38,946 bases of DNA from Pseudomonadota bacterium (GCA_023411035.1 JAEYPE010000083.1:1-38946); one strand, 5' to 3'. Counted from the stretch's first letter, positions 15,369 to 22,634 are shown. A program made the numbers and translations. The notes: a model not told the origin generated them from the sequence alone.

Positions 15369-16058
15369 ATGACGGTTCAGGCAAATGTTCTCGCCCTCGT
15401 CCAGGAGGCGATGGAGGCGCGCCGGTCGAACGAGGCGCTCGACACGCCGCTGGACGCCGCGGGCGAGGCGGCCATGATCGACGCCGCGGCGCGGAAGGTC
15501 GAAGAACTGCTCGACGTGCTGCGGATCGACCACCGAAACGACCACAACACCCGCGACACGCCGCGCCGCGTCGCCAAGATGCTGGTGCGGGAATTGCTGC
15601 GGGGCCGCTTCGCGCCGCCGCCGGAACTGACCGAGTTCAAGAACGCCGAGGAATTCGATCACCTGATCGTCACCGGCCCGATCGCCGTGCGCTCGACCTG
15701 CGCGCATCATCTGATGCCGATCTACGGTACGGCCTTCATCGGCATCCTGCCGGCCAAGGGCGGCAACATCCTGGGCCTGTCCAAATACGACCGGATCGTC
15801 GATCACTTCGCCGCCCGCTTCCAGATCCAGGAGGAGCTGGTGAAGCAGATCGGCAACTTCATCGTGGAGGCCACCCGGCCCCGCGGGCTGGCCGTGCGGA
15901 TCAGCGCCGTGCACATGTGCAAGACCCACCGCGGCGTGCGCGCCGGCCATGACAGCCGCATGGTCAACAGCTCCTTCCACGGCGAGATGCTGGAATCGCG
16001 CGACCTGCGCGAGGAATTCCTGAGGGAGTGCACCGCGCTTGAGCGCTCCGCCCGCTGA
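15369..16058 (+). CDS. folE: Divergent GTP cyclohydrolase I paralogue
   Basis: GTP cyclohydrolase I converts GTP to 7,8-dihydroneopterin triphosphate, the first step to all pterins. The 229-residue product aligns by eye over the T-fold core: HNTRDTPRRVAKML, the zinc site TCAHHLMPIYG, LGLSKYDRIVDHFAARFQIQEELVKQI, and MCKTHRGVR. The zinc-binding Cys and His residues are kept. The usual CEHH motif reads CAHH, and the C-terminal text differs from the canonical copy at 18319-18999, for example NSSFHGEM in place of TSRMLGAF. The gene sits 25 bases after the kinase with an AAGGAAGGG ribosome-binding site, and its 3' end overlaps the EamA gene. It probably supplies a dedicated pterin pool. The family is firm; the specialised role, and even retained cyclohydrolase activity, are inference. 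Confidence 0.88.
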   Translation: MTVQANVLALVQEAMEARRSNEALDTPLDAAGEAAMIDAAARKVEELLDVLRIDHRNDHNTRDTPRRVAKMLVRELLRGRFAPPPELTEFKNAEEFDHLIVTGPIAVRSTCAHHLMPIYGTAFIGILPAKGGNILGLSKYDRIVDHFAARFQIQEELVKQIGNFIVEATRPRGLAVRISAVHMCKTHRGVRAGHDSRMVNSSFHGEMLESRDLREEFLRECTALERSAR

Positions 16059-16950
16059 GGGGGGCGCCGTTCTTCTGTCCGCCGGGCCGCGGTCCGGCGT
16101 GGCGGGGGCGGCGGCGCTGATGGCGGCGTCGCTCGCCATGGTGCTCGCCGCCGGGGCGCTGGCCCGCGAACTGGGCGCCCGTTACGGCGCGGCGGAGGTG
16201 CTGTTCCTGCGCTTCGTGCTGTCGCTGGCGGTGGTCGCGCCGGCGGCCTTCGTCCTGGCCGGGCGGCGCGCCCTGTCCGTCACCCGGCCCGGCGGCCATG
16301 CGGTGCGGGCGCTGAGCGGCGTCGGGGCGGCGCTGATCTTCTACGCGGCGACCCAGCATCTGCCCTTCGCCGATCTGGTGGCCCTGTCCTACGCCGCCCC
16401 GATGTTCGTGGTGCTGCTCTCCGGCCCGGTCATCGGGGAGCGGGTGGGGGCGGCCTCCGCCCTCTGCGTGGCGCTGGGGATGGCCGGGGTCTTCCTGATC
16501 GCCCCGCCGACGCGCCTGGAGCCGTGGAGCCTCGCGGCGCTGGCCATGGCCTTTCTGAACGCGGTCTGCATCCTGGCCACCCGGCGGACGGTCCAGGGCG
16601 ACGGGCCGGCGGCCACCGGGCTGGTCTTCGTGCTGGCCGGGACGCTGCTGACCGCCCCGGCGGCTTTGCTGACGGGATTCCGGATTCCGGACCCTGCGGA
16701 TCTGCCGGCCTTCCTGCTGCTGGGCTTCGCGGCGGGGGCGGCGATTCTGCTGAACGCCGCGGCTTTCCGCCGGGCGCCCGCGGCGGTGCTGGCGCCCATC
16801 GACTATCTGGGCATCGCGGCGTCGGCGGCCATCGGTTTCCTGTGGTGGGGCGAAAGCCCGTCGCTTGCCGTTCTGCTGGGCGGTGCGCTGATCGCCGCCG
16901 CCGGGCTCGGCACCGTGTGGCTTGGCGTTCGGCGCAGCCGGGGGGTCTGA
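16039..16950 (+). CDS. EamA/DMT-family membrane transporter (putative exporter)
   Basis: The 303-residue product has about ten hydrophobic segments in two EamA-type halves, including ALMAASLAMVLAAGALA, FLRFVLSLAVVAPAAFVLA, a conserved YAAPMFVVLLSGPVIGERV in the first half, and IDYLGIAASAAIGFLWWGE in the second. This is the drug/metabolite exporter pattern. It begins with TTG at 16039 inside the folE reading frame (20-base overlap), with GGGAG 10 bases upstream; an internal ATG at 16120 would remove part of TM1. The overlap means it is translated with the divergent folE in the pruR operon. This makes export of a pterin to the periplasm an attractive hypothesis, since PruR-like proteins need periplasmic ligand and the exporter is unknown. 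EamA proteins also export amino acids or purines, so the substrate is open. Confidence 0.85.
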   Translation: MSAPPAEGGAVLLSAGPRSGVAGAAALMAASLAMVLAAGALARELGARYGAAEVLFLRFVLSLAVVAPAAFVLAGRRALSVTRPGGHAVRALSGVGAALIFYAATQHLPFADLVALSYAAPMFVVLLSGPVIGERVGAASALCVALGMAGVFLIAPPTRLEPWSLAALAMAFLNAVCILATRRTVQGDGPAATGLVFVLAGTLLTAPAALLTGFRIPDPADLPAFLLLGFAAGAAILLNAAAFRRAPAAVLAPIDYLGIAASAAIGFLWWGESPSLAVLLGGALIAAAGLGTVWLGVRRSRGV

Positions 16951-16953
16951 GAC

Positions 16954-16977
16954 GGCGCCCAGCCTGCGGCAGGCGCC
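16954..16977. terminator. GC hairpin between convergent EamA gene and ybaK
   Basis: GGCGCC at 16954-16959 is complementary to GGCGCC at 16972-16977, with an inner GCCTG/CAGGC pair. It sits exactly at the convergent ends of two genes, but has no T-run, so terminator function is uncertain. Confidence 0.35.
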
Positions 16978-17459
16978 TACTCCACGGCGATCCGCCGCAC
17001 CACGGCCTTGGTGATGCGGGCCAGATCCGCCGGAGCCAGGGCGATTTGCAGGCCGCGGCGCCCGCCGTTGACGACCACCTCCGGCAGCGCTTCGGCGCTG
17101 GCGTCGATGAAGGTGGGCAGAGCCTTGCGCTGGCCCAGCGGGCTGATGCCGCCGACCATGTAGCCGGTGGTCCGCTCCGCCAGGGTGGGATCGGCCAGAT
17201 CGGACTTCTTCGCCCCGGCGGCGGCGGCCAGCGCCTTCAGGTCCAGCTTCGCCGCGACGGGAATCACGGCGCAGGCCAGGGCTTTGGGCTCCAATTGAAC
17301 GATCAGCGTCTTGTAGACCACCGCCGGGTCCAGCCCCATGGCCGCCGCGGCGTGCAGGCCGATGGCGTCCGCCGAGGGATCGTATTCGTACTCCATCAGC
17401 CGGAAGGCGATCCCCGCCGCCTTCACGGCCTTCACCGCCGGTGTGACCTTCGCCGCCAT
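16977..17459 (-). CDS. ybaK: Cys-tRNA(Pro)/Cys-tRNA(Cys) deacylase, YbaK/EbsC type
   Basis: YbaK-type proteins hydrolyse mischarged Cys-tRNA(Pro) as free-standing editing factors. The 160-residue product has the expected length and text: AVKAAGIAFRLMEYEYD, AAAMGLDPAVVYKTLIVQL with the conserved lysine, AVIPVAAKLDLKALA, TGYMVGGISPLGQRK and the C-terminal VVVNGGRRGLQIALAP. ATG 17459 follows a GGGAGCAAGG-type ribosome-binding site. It is monocistronic and convergent with the EamA gene. It separates the pruR operon from the response regulator and canonical folE. Confidence 0.93.
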   Translation of the reverse strand: MAAKVTPAVKAVKAAGIAFRLMEYEYDPSADAIGLHAAAAMGLDPAVVYKTLIVQLEPKALACAVIPVAAKLDLKALAAAAGAKKSDLADPTLAERTTGYMVGGISPLGQRKALPTFIDASAEALPEVVVNGGRRGLQIALAPADLARITKAVVRRIAVE

Positions 17460-17718
17460 GATGACCTTGCTCCCCCCGTGCCGTGCGCTTTGCGGATTCG
17501 CCCTTCCACGCCGGGACCTTAGCAGACTGCTCCGCCGGGTGGGAGAGGGCGGCGGATCGGGGCGTGGCGAGGGCCGGGCCATGCCGCGGTGCACCCCTTT
17601 CGACGGCGCAATTTTGCCCGAATTGCGCCGGTGTTCATGCCAACGCGCCTTGGACAGACGGACCGCCTGCCGCGATTCTGACCGCCGGCCCGCTTCCCGG
17701 TCGGAGAGTTGGAGAATC
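17460..17718. promoter_or_regulatory. Divergent spacer between ybaK and the response regulator
   Basis: This 259-base divergent intergenic stretch must hold both promoters. An AAGG-type site precedes ybaK and GGAG at 17711-17714 precedes the regulator. No clear operator or terminator is seen. Confidence 0.3.
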
Positions 17719-18306
17719 ATGGTTCCACGCACGCTGCTTGTCGTCGATGACGATCCCACCCTGGAAGGCCGGGTTCAGGACGCCCTGCCGGTGTGCCGGA
17801 TCGTCGCCGCGGGCGGCGTGGCGGACGCGCTGGAGGCGGTGCGGGCGCACCGGCCTCCGGTGGTGGCCCTGTCCGTCGATCTGGTGCGGCTCGATGTGCC
17901 GCGGGATGGGGGCGGCGACGGCCTGGACGCGCTGTCGCTGATCCTGACGGAGGCGCCGTCGATCAAGGTCATCGCGCTTGCCCCGCGCGACCAGCGGGTG
18001 CTGGCGGTGCGCGCCGTGGCCCGCGGCGCCCACGAGGTGTGCGGCAAGCCGATCGACGCGCAGGAGTTGGCCGGGATGGTGCAGCGGGCCTTCCAGCGCG
18101 CCGACCTGGAGTTGGAAGGGCGCCGGCTGAACAGCGGGGACGCCCCGCCGACCCTGCGCGTCCTGCGCGACGAGACGGAGCGGCGTGCCCTGCTCGATTC
18201 GCTGGCCCGCTCCGGCGGCAACCTGTCGGCGACGGCGCGCCTGCTGGGGGTCAGCCGCCCGACGCTCTACAGCCTGCTGCGCCAGCACGGAATCCGCGCG
18301 GATTGA
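17719..18306 (+). CDS. Response regulator with Fis-type helix-turn-helix, PrsR-like but lacking AAA+
   Basis: The 195-residue product has an N-terminal receiver (about 1-125) with acidic pocket LLVVDDDP, probable phospho-aspartate in VVALSVDLVRL, and lysine in EVCGKPIDAQEL. The C-terminal Fis-type helix-turn-helix (about 145-195) includes RSGGNLSATARLLGVSRPTLYSL. Both ends resemble the PEP-CTERM/PrsR family of sigma-54 activators, including a glycine-rich insert (VPRDGGGDG) after the aspartate, but the roughly 230-residue AAA+ domain that should lie between is absent. It cannot be a normal sigma-54 activator and more likely binds DNA directly, like ActR/RegA. ATG 17719 follows GGAG. It is the only free-standing response regulator in the window, so it is a candidate partner for a nearby orphan kinase (inference). 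Confidence 0.85.
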   Translation: MVPRTLLVVDDDPTLEGRVQDALPVCRIVAAGGVADALEAVRAHRPPVVALSVDLVRLDVPRDGGGDGLDALSLILTEAPSIKVIALAPRDQRVLAVRAVARGAHEVCGKPIDAQELAGMVQRAFQRADLELEGRRLNSGDAPPTLRVLRDETERRALLDSLARSGGNLSATARLLGVSRPTLYSLLRQHGIRAD

Positions 18307-18318
18307 CGCGGAGCGCCC

Positions 18319-18999
18319 CTATTCGGCACGGGAACCGGGATTGCCGATCATCGACAGGAACTCCCGCCGGGTGGACGGGTCGCTGCGGAAGGCGCCCAGC
18401 ATCCGGCTGGTCACCATGGTGACACCGGTCTTGTGCACGCCGCGTGTGGTCATGCACTGGTGCTGCGCCTCGATCACCACGGCCACGCCTTCGGGCTGAA
18501 GCACCTGATCGATGGTGTTGGCGATCTGCGCCGTCATCTTCTCCTGGATTTGCAGGCGCTTGGCGTAAGCCTCCACGAGCCGCGCCAGCTTGGAGATGCC
18601 GACGACCCGGTGACGGGGCAGATAGGCGACGTGCGCCTTGCCGATGATCGGCACCATGTGGTGCTCGCAGTAGGATTCCAGGCGGATGTCGCGCAGCACG
18701 ACCATCTCGTCGTAGCCGTCGGTCTCCTCGAAGGTGCGCTTGAGGATTTCCTCCGGATCGATGGTGTAGCCGGCGAAGAATTCCTCGTAGGAGCGGACAA
18801 CCCGGTCCGGCGTGCCGACCAGCCCTTCGCGCGACGGGTCGTCGCCGGCCCAGCGGATCAGGGTGCGGACGGCCTCCTCCGCCTCGGCACGGGTCGGGCG
18901 GGCGCCGCGGGCCTGGGGCGTGTCGGCCTGGGCGGCGCCGGCGGGGTGGCCGGGGCCGCGGATGATGTTGTCGGCGTTCGGGGTCTTGGGAGCCGTCAC
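18319..18999 (-). CDS. folE: GTP cyclohydrolase I, canonical
   Basis: This copy makes 7,8-dihydroneopterin triphosphate from GTP for folate. The 226-residue product has every family landmark: DPSREGLVGTPDRVVRSYEEFF, the zinc motif YCEHHMVPIIGKAHVAYLP, GISKLARLVEAYAKRLQIQE, VLQPEGVAVVIEAQHQCM and TTRGVHKTGVTMVTSRMLGAF. The start taken is GTG at 18999 (VTAPKTPNADN); a GTG at 19068 would add 23 residues of poor character. An N-terminal extension of about 35 residues is rich in Pro, Gly and Ala. It is convergent with the response regulator, separated by 12 bases. As the second folE within 3 kb, and the more conventional one, it is probably the housekeeping enzyme. Confidence 0.95.
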   Translation of the reverse strand: MTAPKTPNADNIIRGPGHPAGAAQADTPQARGARPTRAEAEEAVRTLIRWAGDDPSREGLVGTPDRVVRSYEEFFAGYTIDPEEILKRTFEETDGYDEMVVLRDIRLESYCEHHMVPIIGKAHVAYLPRHRVVGISKLARLVEAYAKRLQIQEKMTAQIANTIDQVLQPEGVAVVIEAQHQCMTTRGVHKTGVTMVTSRMLGAFRSDPSTRREFLSMIGNPGSRAE

Positions 19000-19293
19000 G
19001 GGGCGAAGCCTTTCGATTCCTGATGCTGGTCCCGGTCTGGTCCGGACCGTTGGCGCTGCAGCAAACACCGGAGCCGGGATACCGGAGCCGGTTTGTCAGG
19101 TATACATACGACCCGCAACGCGCCCGGATCACCGGAAACACGGGACGGTTTGCGGGAAGCAGATGGGAATATGACGCAAGTGGCCCCTGACGCCCCATAG
19201 TCAAGGCGCCGGCAGCAGCCTTCCAACCCATCCTGCGGCGATTGGTTGCAGGACTGTTGCGGAAATTCAACGGTTCCCGCTGCGCCGGCGGCG
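19000..19293. other. Intergenic region between folE and apaG
   Basis: About 294 bases without a convincing gene. It must contain the folE promoter on the minus strand and the 3' end signals of apaG. I see GC-rich imperfect repeats (CACCGGAGCCGGGATACCGGAGCC around 19067-19090) but no clean terminator, riboswitch or small ORF. Confidence 0.4.
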
Positions 19294-19686
19294 TCAGTTC
19301 AGCCGGCGGGGCTGGTGCGGGCTGTCCAGCGAAAAGGCGGGGACCGCCACATCGAAGGACTCGCCGCCCCCCGTTTCGAATCGGTAGGAGCCGACCATGA
19401 TGCCGGACGGCGTGGGCAGCGGCGTTCCGCTGGTGTATTCGAAGCTGCCGCCGGGCTCCAGCACCGGCTGCTCGCCCACCACGCCCGGCCCACGGACCTC
19501 CTGCACGCGCCCCAGCGCGTCGGTGATGTGCCAATAGCGTGTGCGCAGCCGGACGGTTTCCCTGCCTTCGTTCTCGATCCGGACGTGATAGGCCCAGACA
19601 TACCGGCTTTCGGCGGGCACGGACTGCTCGTCGAGGTAAACGGGCTGGACGGTGACGCGGATCGCGCGAGTGACTTTCGTATACAT
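19294..19686 (-). CDS. apaG: ApaG family protein
   Basis: ApaG proteins are small immunoglobulin-like beta-sandwich proteins named from the E. coli apaH operon and often annotated as Co2+/Mg2+ efflux proteins; the molecular role is not settled. The 130-residue product has the full family pattern: IRVTVQPVYLDEQS, YVWAYHVRIENEG, LRTRYWHITDALG, VRGPGVVGEQPVLEPGGSFEYTSG, and GIMVGSYRF. ATG 19686 follows GGGAGAGTT. It appears monocistronic. Confidence 0.95.
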   Translation of the reverse strand: MYTKVTRAIRVTVQPVYLDEQSVPAESRYVWAYHVRIENEGRETVRLRTRYWHITDALGRVQEVRGPGVVGEQPVLEPGGSFEYTSGTPLPTPSGIMVGSYRFETGGGESFDVAVPAFSLDSPHQPRRLN

Positions 19687-19816
19687 GGCAACTCTCCCGG
19701 CCCAGAGAATAGGGGCGGGAGAAAGCGCCTGTCCAGTGGCGGTGCGGGGGATGCCCAGGGGTATCGCATCGGCACGGGGACGAATCCAAAGGTCAACGAT
19801 GCGGGCAAGCCGCGCG

Positions 19817-19848
19817 CCGTCCCTCGTTTCAGCCGTCCCTCGTTCCAG
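19817..19848. repeat. 16-base tandem repeat upstream of apaG
   Basis: CCGTCCCTCGTTTCAG (19817-19832) is followed directly by CCGTCCCTCGTTCCAG (19833-19848), one mismatch. It lies in the 220-base spacer between apaG and the lipoprotein gene. Confidence 0.8.
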
Positions 19849-19906
19849 AGGAAACGCACCTGACCGGACCGCCGGGCATCCGCGTCGCTCACCGGATGGG
19901 TGCGGC

Positions 19907-20131
19907 TTACCGGCGCTTGCCGTTGTCCGAGGTCAGGGCGCCCACAGCGGCACCCGCGGCCCCGCCGATCACGCCGCCCATCACGGCACTGCCGCCCGTC
20001 AGGGCGCCGACCGCCGCACCGCCCGCGGCGCCGATGGCGCCGCCGGAGAGCGTGCGCTGCTCGCGGTGGCTGAGGTTCGAGCAGCCCGCCAGAACAAGGC
20101 CGCCAACCAGGATCGTTGCCAGTTTCTTCAT
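19907..20131 (-). CDS. Small glycine-zipper lipoprotein
   Basis: The 74-residue product starts MKKLATILVGGLVLAGC, a lipoprotein signal with lipobox LAGC, so it is probably lipidated. The mature part is a glycine-zipper region with repeats of the GxxxG type (GGAIGAAGGAAVGAL, GGVIGGAAGAAVGAL), as in Rickettsia 17-kDa antigen and YMGG-type outer-membrane proteins that insert or span membranes. It ends with a basic KRR. ATG 20131 has AGGA 5 bases upstream; ATG 20134 is immediately before it. The role is likely in the outer membrane; exact function unknown. Confidence 0.85.
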   Translation of the reverse strand: MKKLATILVGGLVLAGCSNLSHREQRTLSGGAIGAAGGAAVGALTGGSAVMGGVIGGAAGAAVGALTSDNGKRR

Positions 20132-20586
20132 CATCGTCCTACCCGTTTTCTTCCCTGCGTTCTTGGGCGCCGCCAGCCGCAAAAGCCAACCGCAAAGGCC
20201 AACGGCCAAGCCTGCGCTTGTGATGCATGCTTACGGATCGAACACGATTTTGCGTGTGACTATTCTGGGGTGGAGCACCGCCATTTTCATCCCAAAGAGA
20301 GTAGGGCCACGCCGCCGTGATTCAAGACGGACAGGCGGCGTTGGTCGGCAGGACTCGTTGGTTGGCGGGACTCGTTGGTTGGCGGGACTGGGCGATGGGA
20401 TGGGTGGGAATTATTTAAAATACACTGATGCGATATTGGTTATTGCTTCTTTACCTTTTACCGCGTCGCAACATTGAACGGATTCGAGGCGATTTTCCCC
20501 CTTTACAAAGCCCATGCCGTGTGGAAGGTTAAGTGTCGTAACGACCTGCGCGATAAAGGACGCAGGCTCACCGGAAACGTCCCAGG
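20132..20586. other. Low-GC intergenic region with a tandem repeat
   Basis: A 455-base stretch with no convincing gene. It contains the promoter of the glycine-zipper lipoprotein (minus strand), a 17-base tandem repeat at 20343-20393, and an AT-rich block at about 20410-20475 (TTATTTAAAATACACTGATG and following), much lower in GC than the flanks. The AT block may be a promoter for the plus-strand hypothetical gene or the trace of a small insertion. Confidence 0.5.
20343..20393. repeat. 17-base tandem repeat, three imperfect copies
   Basis: Copies are GGTCGGCAGGACTCGTT (20343-20359), GGTTGGCGGGACTCGTT (20360-20376) and GGTTGGCGGGACTGGGC (20377-20393). The array is non-coding, beside the AT-rich block. 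It could be slippage, or an iterated protein-binding site. Confidence 0.8.
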
Positions 20587-20964
20587 ATGCCCACCATGCT
20601 GCACCTCTCCAGGCCGCAGGCCCTTGCCGTCACCTCGGTCGGCCGTCAAAATGACCGCCGCGAACGGCACCCGTTGCAGCCGGTCCACGGCCATCCCGGC
20701 GCCCTTGCCTTCGAACGTTCGGACGTCTCCGCCCATCCCACGACCCACTCCGCTCTCCGGACCCGGCCGGTTTTCGACCAAGAGCCGCTCGCCCAGATCA
20801 TCCACATGGCGACCACCGGCGTGTGGGTGGCCAAGCACCATGGCCGGATGGTCGAGATCGACGGCCGTTGCCATTGGAGTTGCCAGCGCGAATTGGCCTC
20901 GGACGCCCAGCGCGCCGGCGTCGCCCTGTCCGATCTGGTCGTGAACACCGGCAGCGTCGCCTGA
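20587..20964 (+). CDS. Hypothetical protein of 125 residues
   Basis: The frame shows strong third-position GC preference and ends 18 bases before a strong terminator hairpin, so it is probably a real gene. The N-terminal half is low-complexity, rich in Arg, His and Pro. The C-terminal half (about 70-125) looks folded, with QIIHMATTGVWVAKHHGRMV and CHWSCQRELASDAQRAGVAL. I do not recognise the family. ATG 20587 and ATG 20596 are both possible; the second has AGGA a suitable distance upstream. Confidence 0.6.
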   Translation: MPTMLHLSRPQALAVTSVGRQNDRRERHPLQPVHGHPGALAFERSDVSAHPTTHSALRTRPVFDQEPLAQIIHMATTGVWVAKHHGRMVEIDGRCHWSCQRELASDAQRAGVALSDLVVNTGSVA

Positions 20965-20982
20965 TCCGACGGAAAAGACCCT

Positions 20983-21026
20983 GAACAGGAAAGAGCGGCG
21001 CTTGCAGGCGCCGCTCTTTCCTGTTC
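20983..21026. terminator. Perfect 19-bp stem-loop between convergent genes, bidirectional terminator
   Basis: Arm 20983-21001 (GAACAGGAAAGAGCGGCGC) is perfectly complementary to arm 21008-21026, with the 6-base loop TTGCAG. The outer stem is A/T-mixed and there is no long T-run. It lies exactly between the ends of the hypothetical gene and the ABC ATPase gene, so it can serve both strands. Confidence 0.85.
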
Positions 21027-21047
21027 GGAAGCTGGAAAAAGGCCGCG

Positions 21048-21836
21048 TCAGCTCTCCATGTTCACGGCCTTGATGGTCTCCACACGGATTTCCTCGGTCA
21101 GCCGCTCCTTGTAGGCGGCGAATTCCGGGGTGGTCTTGACCTTGTAGGACCGCGGGTGCGGCAGCTCGATGGGGATGTCGCACTTGATGCGTCCCGGACG
21201 GGCCGACATCACCACCACGCGGCTGGCCATGAAGATGGCCTCGTCGATGTCGTGGGTGACGAACATCACGGTCTTGCGGTCGGCCTCCCAGATGCCCAGA
21301 AGCAGTTCCTGCATCAGCTCGCGCGTCTGGTGGTCCAGCGCGCCGAAGGGCTCGTCCAGCAGCAGCATCTTCGGGTCGTTGGCCAGCGCGCGGGCCAGCG
21401 CCGTGCGCTGCTGCATGCCGCCGGAGAGTTGGGCCGGGTGGTGGTTCTCGAAGCCCTTCAGCCCGACCTGGGCCAGGAAGCGGTCGGCGATGGCCAACTG
21501 CTCCGCCCGCGGCAGGCCGCGTTCGCGCAGGCCGAAGCAGACGTTGTCGCGCACGGTCAGCCAGGGGAACAGCGTGTAGGACTGGAAGACCATGCCGCGG
21601 TCCGGACCGGGGCCGGACACCGCCTTGCCCTCCAGCAGCACCTCGCCGGCGCTGGGCGTCTCCAGCCCGGCGACGATGCGCAGCAGCGTGGACTTGCCGC
21701 AGCCCGAAGGCCCCAGGATGGTGATGAAGTCGTTGTCGGCGACCTCCAGGCTGGTCGGCTCCAGCGCGCGGGTGGGCGCCGTGCTGTTGCGGCCGGGGAA
21801 GGTCTTCTCGACGTTGCGGATGGACAGCTTGCTCAT
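21048..21836 (-). CDS. ABC transporter ATP-binding protein, nitrate/sulfonate/taurine class
   Basis: This is the cytosolic ATPase of the import system encoded at 21048-23714. The 262-residue product has Walker A GPSGCGKST, Q-loop VFQSYTLFPWLTV, signature LSGGMQQRTALARAL, Walker B MLLLDEPFGALD, and the switch histidine in THDIDEA. It is closest in style to SsuB/TauB/NrtD. It is last in the SBP-permease-ATPase operon, 9 bases after the permease stop. ATG 21836 (MSKLSIRNVEKTF) fits family N-termini. The C-terminus has a short extension (EIRVETIKAVNMES) after the usual ending. The substrate cannot be read from the ATPase. Confidence 0.95.
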   Translation of the reverse strand: MSKLSIRNVEKTFPGRNSTAPTRALEPTSLEVADNDFITILGPSGCGKSTLLRIVAGLETPSAGEVLLEGKAVSGPGPDRGMVFQSYTLFPWLTVRDNVCFGLRERGLPRAEQLAIADRFLAQVGLKGFENHHPAQLSGGMQQRTALARALANDPKMLLLDEPFGALDHQTRELMQELLLGIWEADRKTVMFVTHDIDEAIFMASRVVVMSARPGRIKCDIPIELPHPRSYKVKTTPEFAAYKERLTEEIRVETIKAVNMES

Positions 21837-21845
21837 GGCCGGCGC

Positions 21846-22634
21846 TTATCGTCCTTTGGCCCACGGGAAGAGACGGGCGTTGAGCGCCCGGAACAGCAGG
21901 TCGGTGATGAGCCCGATCACGCCGATCACGAAGATGCCGAAGATCATCTGGCCGGTGTCCAGGAAGCGCTGGGCGTCGATGATCATATGGCCGATGCCGC
22001 GCGAGGCGCCCACCAGCTCCGCCACGATCACGTAGGTCCAGGCCCAGCCCAGCACGAGGCGCAGCGCCTCGAAAATCTGCGGGGCGGCGGCGGGCAGCAG
22101 CACGCGCAGCACCACGCCGTCGCGCTTGGCGCCCAGCGTGTAGGCGGCTTCCACAAGATCGGTGCGGATGCCCGACACGATGACCGTGACCATGATGACC
22201 AACTGGAAGACCGAGCCGATGAAGATGACCAGGATCTTCTGAAGCTCGCCCACGCCCGCCCACAGGATCAGCAGCGGGATGAAGGCCGAGGCCGGCAGAT
22301 AGCGGGCGAAGGACACGAAGGCTTCGAAGAAGCCCTCCACCGGCTTGAACGCCCCCATCAGGATGCCCAGCGGCACCGCGAGGGCGGCGGCCATGGCGAA
22401 GCCCGCGAAGACGCGCCAGACCGTGACCGCGATGTCCTCGGCGAAGCCGAACTCCCGGAACAGCGCGATGCCCGCCGCCAGCGTGTCGCCGGGCGAGGCC
22501 AGGAACAGCGGCTTCACGAAACCGCCGTAGGTGGCGATGCCCCAGCCCAGGAAGAACAGCACGAAACAGGAGATGCCCAGCACCGTGCGCAGCGCCGGTG
22601 CGACCGGCTTCAGCGGAGTGAAGAGGGGGGACAT
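21846..22634 (-). CDS. ABC transporter permease, nitrate/sulfonate/taurine class
   Basis: This inner-membrane permease of 262 residues has about six transmembrane segments and the cytoplasmic EAA loop (VEAAYTLGAKRDGVVLRVLLPAAAP) that docks on the ATPase. Other SsuC/TauC-like text includes ATVWRVFAGF-type TVWRVFAGFAMAAALAVPLG, LPASAFIPLLILWAGVGE and ARGIGHMII-type SRGIGHMIIDAQRF. ATG 22634 (MSPLFTPLKPV) has GAGG-type purines upstream. It lies between the binding protein and the ATPase; a large palindrome in the 129-base gap to the binding-protein gene may set different expression levels. Confidence 0.94.
   Translation of the reverse strand: MSPLFTPLKPVAPALRTVLGISCFVLFFLGWGIATYGGFVKPLFLASPGDTLAAGIALFREFGFAEDIAVTVWRVFAGFAMAAALAVPLGILMGAFKPVEGFFEAFVSFARYLPASAFIPLLILWAGVGELQKILVIFIGSVFQLVIMVTVIVSGIRTDLVEAAYTLGAKRDGVVLRVLLPAAAPQIFEALRLVLGWAWTYVIVAELVGASRGIGHMIIDAQRFLDTGQMIFGIFVIGVIGLITDLLFRALNARLFPWAKGR

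Noticed and set aside
20983..21026. Stem-loop considered as an attachment site or small RNA
   Set aside because: Its position exactly between two convergent gene ends and its perfect symmetry are better explained as a bidirectional terminator.
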